A stretch of DNA of 6,549 nucleotides from DASQDN01 sp035630195. GTDB taxonomy: Bacteria; Acidobacteriota; Terriglobia; Bryobacterales; Bryobacteraceae. The notes under the pieces are model-generated. The model did no database searches. It was not told the DNA's origin and worked only from the letters and a program-made list of their open reading frames with translations. Below, in pieces: positions 5,764 to 6,549 of the stretch. The translations under genes were made by a program, and so were the position numbers. Each line of letters begins with the position of its first letter. Position 1 is the stretch's first letter. The DNA lies in NCBI GenBank assembly GCA_035630195.1, contig DASQLD010000415.1, forward strand, positions 1-6,549, read 5' to 3'.

Positions 5764-6549
5764 ATGTCGAAAGATATCAAGCCGAAACAAAGGCTCGGGC
5801 AGACCGGAGCGACCCGCCGGAATCGCGCAATTGCAGGAACGGTGCTGATGATCCTACTGGCGGCAGCGGGCATCTACGGCTACAAGTACGCGACGAAAGA
5901 AACCAAGGTCGAAGTGCCGGTGGCTAAAGTTCGAACGGCGGAATTTGTGATCGCTGTCCGCACGCGTGGCGAAATGCGCAGCAATAACTCGGTTGTCCTG
6001 GCTGCTCCGCAGGTGCCGGAGCCTCGTATTGTCCGCATCGCGGAATCGGGCAAGCCGGTGAAGAAGGGTCAGGTTGTGATCGAGTTTGACGCCGCTCAGC
6101 AGGAACAGAACTTACTTGAGCGCAACACTACGGTTCGTACGGTCGACAGCGAAATCATTCAGACCAAGGCTTCCCATCGCATGGTGGACGAGCAGGACGC
6201 GATGAACCTGATGACCGCGCAATACAATCTGAAGCGCGCCGAGCTCGATGCCAGCAAGGCTGAGGTTGTATCGAAGATCGAAGGCGCCAAGAGCCGTCTG
6301 GATGTTGGTATCTCGGAAGGCGAGTTGAAGCAGGTGAACACAGTGCTGGGAGCTCATAACACCACCCAACAGGCTGATCTCGAGCGGCTGCAGCAACGCA
6401 AGGACAAGACGGTTCGGGATGTCGATCGCGCCAAAGGTTATTTGACAAAGATGGTTTTAACGGCCCCGCAAGACGGGATCGTCAATATTCTGCCGAATTT
6501 TCGCGCGCAGGGATCGTTCGGATCCGCGCCGCCGCCGTTCAAGGAAGGG
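5764..6549 (+). CDS. Second HlyD-type periplasmic adaptor protein, 3'-truncated by the window edge
   Basis: An open frame from ATG 5764 (AGAGGA 5 bases upstream) runs to the window end without a stop, giving 262 residues. It has a basic cytoplasmic N-terminus, one membrane segment (about 22-40, AIAGTVLMILLAAAGIYGY), a first lipoyl half ending in VKKGQVVIEFD (99-109), a long, mostly helical coiled-coil hairpin (about 110-226), and the start of the returning lipoyl half, VLTAPQDGIVNI (231-241). After that comes a Gly/Pro-containing loop that is cut off. The beta-barrel and membrane-proximal domains should lie beyond the window. It shares the KKGxVVxEFD signature with the upstream adaptor but has no Gly/Ser insert and little other obvious similarity, so it is not a fresh duplicate. 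It is probably a pump adaptor from the same cluster; ABC-type (MacA-like) or RND partners are both possible. Confidence 0.85.
   Translation, partial: MSKDIKPKQRLGQTGATRRNRAIAGTVLMILLAAAGIYGYKYATKETKVEVPVAKVRTAEFVIAVRTRGEMRSNNSVVLAAPQVPEPRIVRIAESGKPVKKGQVVIEFDAAQQEQNLLERNTTVRTVDSEIIQTKASHRMVDEQDAMNLMTAQYNLKRAELDASKAEVVSKIEGAKSRLDVGISEGELKQVNTVLGAHNTTQQADLERLQQRKDKTVRDVDRAKGYLTKMVLTAPQDGIVNILPNFRAQGSFGSAPPPFKEG

Overview
The window looks like a chromosomal segment of an Acidobacteriota-like bacterium (Terriglobia / Koribacter / Solibacter type). This is inferred from three things: the wording of the Rho and Lon proteins, the close packing lon - engB - rho, and a following pair of HlyD-type adaptors of which the first has a serine/glycine low-complexity insert. 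Composition is moderately GC-rich and even throughout. All convincing genes are on the + strand. I see no tRNA, rRNA, insertion sequence, CRISPR array or phage gene.

Region 1 (1-3639) is a housekeeping block. It opens inside lon, with the end of the ATPase module and the complete Ser-Lys protease domain of the ATP-dependent protease. An 80-bp gap follows, then engB (ribosome-biogenesis GTPase), whose last 31 bases overlap the start of rho (transcription terminator). Both engB and rho appear to start with TTG. Rho carries a disordered N-terminal extension of about 150 residues, with no aromatic residue and no cysteine, ahead of a standard Rho core. A hairpin just after rho (3678-3707) probably ends the block.

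Region 2 (3802-6549, running off the right edge) holds two consecutive genes for membrane-anchored periplasmic adaptor (membrane fusion) proteins of the HlyD/MacA type. Each has an N-terminal membrane anchor, a split lipoyl/barrel-sandwich domain and a long coiled-coil hairpin. The first is complete, and its lipoyl domain is interrupted by about 140 residues of Gly/Ser low-complexity sequence. The second lacks the insert and is cut by the window end. Such adaptors normally link an inner-membrane ABC or RND pump to an outer-membrane channel, so transporter subunits are expected just downstream. The substrate cannot be read from this window.

I did not find a clearly new system. The points most worth a second look are the Gly/Ser insert inside the first adaptor's lipoyl fold, the tandem pair of unlike adaptors, and the disordered extension of Rho with its overlapping TTG start.
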